A DNA stretch of 7,155 nucleotides from assembly GCA_023249695.1 (NCBI GenBank), contig JAHFCD010000115.1:1-7155 (forward strand), read 5' to 3'. The position numbers and the translations under genes are program-made. Positions 6,233 to 7,155 of this stretch are shown in pieces. The notes beneath the pieces are model-generated. The model saw nothing but the letters and a program-made list of their open reading frames with translations. It did no database searches and was not told the origin of the DNA. The DNA comes from Elusimicrobiota bacterium. Lineage in GTDB: Bacteria > Elusimicrobiota > Elusimicrobia > UBA1565 > UBA9628. Numbering within the stretch: position 1 is the first letter of the stretch; each line of letters begins with the position of its first letter.

Positions 6233-6844
6233 ATGATGGAATATGCCTTTCTGACCTTCGGCTCGCTCTTCGCGATCGTGGACCCCTTCGCGGCGGTCCC
6301 GACCTTCCTCGCGATGACGGCGCGCGACACCGCCGAGCAGCGCCGTCGCATGGCGCGGACGGCCTGCATCACCTGCGCCGGCGTCATGGGCGCGTTCGCC
6401 GCCCTCGGCCCGGCGATCTTCAAGTTGTTCGGCATCACCTTGCCCGCGTTCCAGATCGCGGGCGGCCTCGTGCTCCTGCTCTCCTCGCTCGACATGATCC
6501 GCGCCCAGAAATCGCCGATGCGCGAGACGCCCGAGGAGTTCGCCGAGGGCATGAGCAAGGACGACATCGCGATCACGCCGTTGGCGGTCCCCCTTCTGGC
6601 CGGGCCGGGCGCGATCACGACCTCGATCGTGCTGGCCGGACGCGCTTCGAATCTGCCGCAGAAGGCGATCTTCTACGCGCTCATCGCCTTGGTGGCTTTC
6701 ATCAGCTACTGGACGCTGACGCTCGCGGCCGACAGCGCCAAGAAGCTCTCCCCGACCATCCTCAACATCATTACCCGCCTCATGGGCCTGCTTCTGGCCG
6801 CCATCGGCGTGCAGCTGATCCTCTCCGCCCTCAAGCTCGGATAA
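6233..6844 (+). CDS. MarC/YchE/YhgN-family integral membrane protein
   Basis: Protein of 203 residues, the usual MarC-family length (about 200), with about six hydrophobic segments near 5-28, 43-65, 70-90, 115-136, 145-166 and 178-200. Family marks are FAIVDPFAAVPTFLAMT (13-29), which replaces the commoner N-P-x-G-x-x-P version of this loop, and ITPLAVPLLAGPGAITT (114-130), close to the family consensus. It acts in the inner membrane. The molecular function of the family is not settled; the old link of E. coli MarC to multiple antibiotic resistance has not held up. It runs opposite to its neighbours and looks like a separate single-gene unit. Start ATG at 6233 (or the adjacent ATG at 6236): the frame is closed by TAA at 6218-6220, so no longer protein is possible. 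Confidence 0.92.
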   Translation: MMEYAFLTFGSLFAIVDPFAAVPTFLAMTARDTAEQRRRMARTACITCAGVMGAFAALGPAIFKLFGITLPAFQIAGGLVLLLSSLDMIRAQKSPMRETPEEFAEGMSKDDIAITPLAVPLLAGPGAITTSIVLAGRASNLPQKAIFYALIALVAFISYWTLTLAADSAKKLSPTILNIITRLMGLLLAAIGVQLILSALKLG

Positions 6845-6848
6845 GCCG

Positions 6849-6873
6849 TGAGCTCGGTCCTGGACCGAGCTCA
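6849..6873. terminator. Perfect 12-bp inverted repeat between convergent genes, candidate bidirectional terminator
   Basis: Bases 6849-6860 (TGAGCTCGGTCC) are exactly complementary to 6862-6873 with one base between, so a 10-bp stem with a 5-nt loop can form on either strand. It starts four bases after the TAA of the MarC-family gene and contains the TGA of the asparagine synthase gene. No T-run follows on either side, so it is not a canonical intrinsic terminator; it may instead protect 3' ends or need a factor. Confidence 0.6.
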
Positions 6874-7155
6874 GCGGGCGGCGACGGCCGGCGCGGGGAG
6901 CGCCTCGTCGGCGTGGCGGTGGAAGAGCTCGAGCATCAGGAGCGCCCAGAGGCGGTAGCCGTGGTCGCGCTTGCCGCTTTGATGCTCGGCCCAAAGCCCG
7001 CGCAAAGTCGCCTCGTTGAAGTAGCCGCGGGCCAAGGCCTTCTTCGAGAGCACGTTCTCTTCCCAGAAATTCTTGAGCCCGCCGCGGAACCACGCGCCGA
7101 GCGGTATGCCGAAGCCCATTTTCGGGCGGCTGAGGATCTCCTCGGGCAGGAGGTC
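6871..7155 (-). CDS. asnB: Asparagine synthase (glutamine-hydrolysing), C-terminal end, partial
   Basis: Only the last 94 residues are in the window; the gene begins beyond the right edge. The visible part reads LLPEEILSRPKMGFGIPL (residues 2-19 of the fragment) and then, further on, HGYRLWALLMLELFHRH, both characteristic of the C-terminal synthetase domain of class II (AsnB-type) asparagine synthases, which convert aspartate to asparagine using glutamine nitrogen and ATP. Homologues in polysaccharide loci often act as dedicated amidotransferases on other substrates, which cannot be judged from this end. The methionine inside the KMGFG motif is not the start, because conserved sequence continues upstream to the edge. 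The TGA at 6871-6873 lies inside a hairpin shared with the convergent MarC-family gene. The last dozen residues are an Ala/Pro-rich tail without conserved features. Confidence 0.88.
   Translation of the reverse strand, partial: DLLPEEILSRPKMGFGIPLGAWFRGGLKNFWEENVLSKKALARGYFNEATLRGLWAEHQSGKRDHGYRLWALLMLELFHRHADEALPAPAVAAR

Noticed and set aside
6163..6239. Near-identical direct repeat CGGTCATGACGG (6163-6174) and CGGTCATGATGG (6228-6239), the first holding the palindrome GTCATGAC.
   Set aside because: The copies are short, one is part of the MarC-family start region, and two copies alone do not show an operator.

Overview
The window is GC-rich bacterial DNA (roughly two thirds G+C by eye), densely coding, with glycan-assembly genes typical of a surface-polysaccharide or O-antigen-like locus. 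Nothing here fixes the phylum. A tightly packed operon architecture and polyprenyl-phosphate-type glycosyltransferases fit a Gram-negative-like bacterium, but that is inference. There is no rRNA, tRNA, CRISPR array, integrase, transposase or insertion sequence that I can support.

Region by region: positions 1 to about 6104 are one minus-strand operon of seven genes, read right to left. The order is a DegT-family PLP enzyme (4923-6104), a family 2 glycosyltransferase (3967-4920), a short DPM1-like family 2 glycosyltransferase (3278-3970), a class I SAM methyltransferase (2583-3278), a membrane-anchored family 2 glycosyltransferase (1429-2586), a GDP-fucose-synthase-like NAD(P)-dependent epimerase/reductase (446-1432), and a fourth family 2 glycosyltransferase cut by the left edge (1-449). 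Five of the six junctions overlap by 1 or 4 nucleotides, three of them as GTGA, and the sixth has a 2-nt gap, so translational coupling is likely. Positions 6105-6232 are a divergent intergenic region. Positions 6233-6844 hold a plus-strand MarC-family membrane protein, probably unrelated to glycan assembly. A perfect 12-bp inverted repeat (6849-6873) separates it from the convergent 3' end of an asparagine synthase gene that runs off the right edge (6871-7155).

How the genes could work together: the DegT-family protein has histidine (His187) where aminotransferases of this family have the PLP-binding lysine. That replacement is the hallmark of PLP-dependent sugar 3-dehydratases such as ColD. 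The same operon encodes a protein with the active-site pattern of GDP-L-fucose synthase, the family that also contains ColC. Together they suggest synthesis of a 3-deoxy or 3,6-dideoxy sugar of the colitose type, to be placed by the glycosyltransferases of the operon and possibly methylated by the SAM enzyme. This pathway reading is inference. The earlier steps (GDP-mannose formation and 4,6-dehydration) are not in the window.
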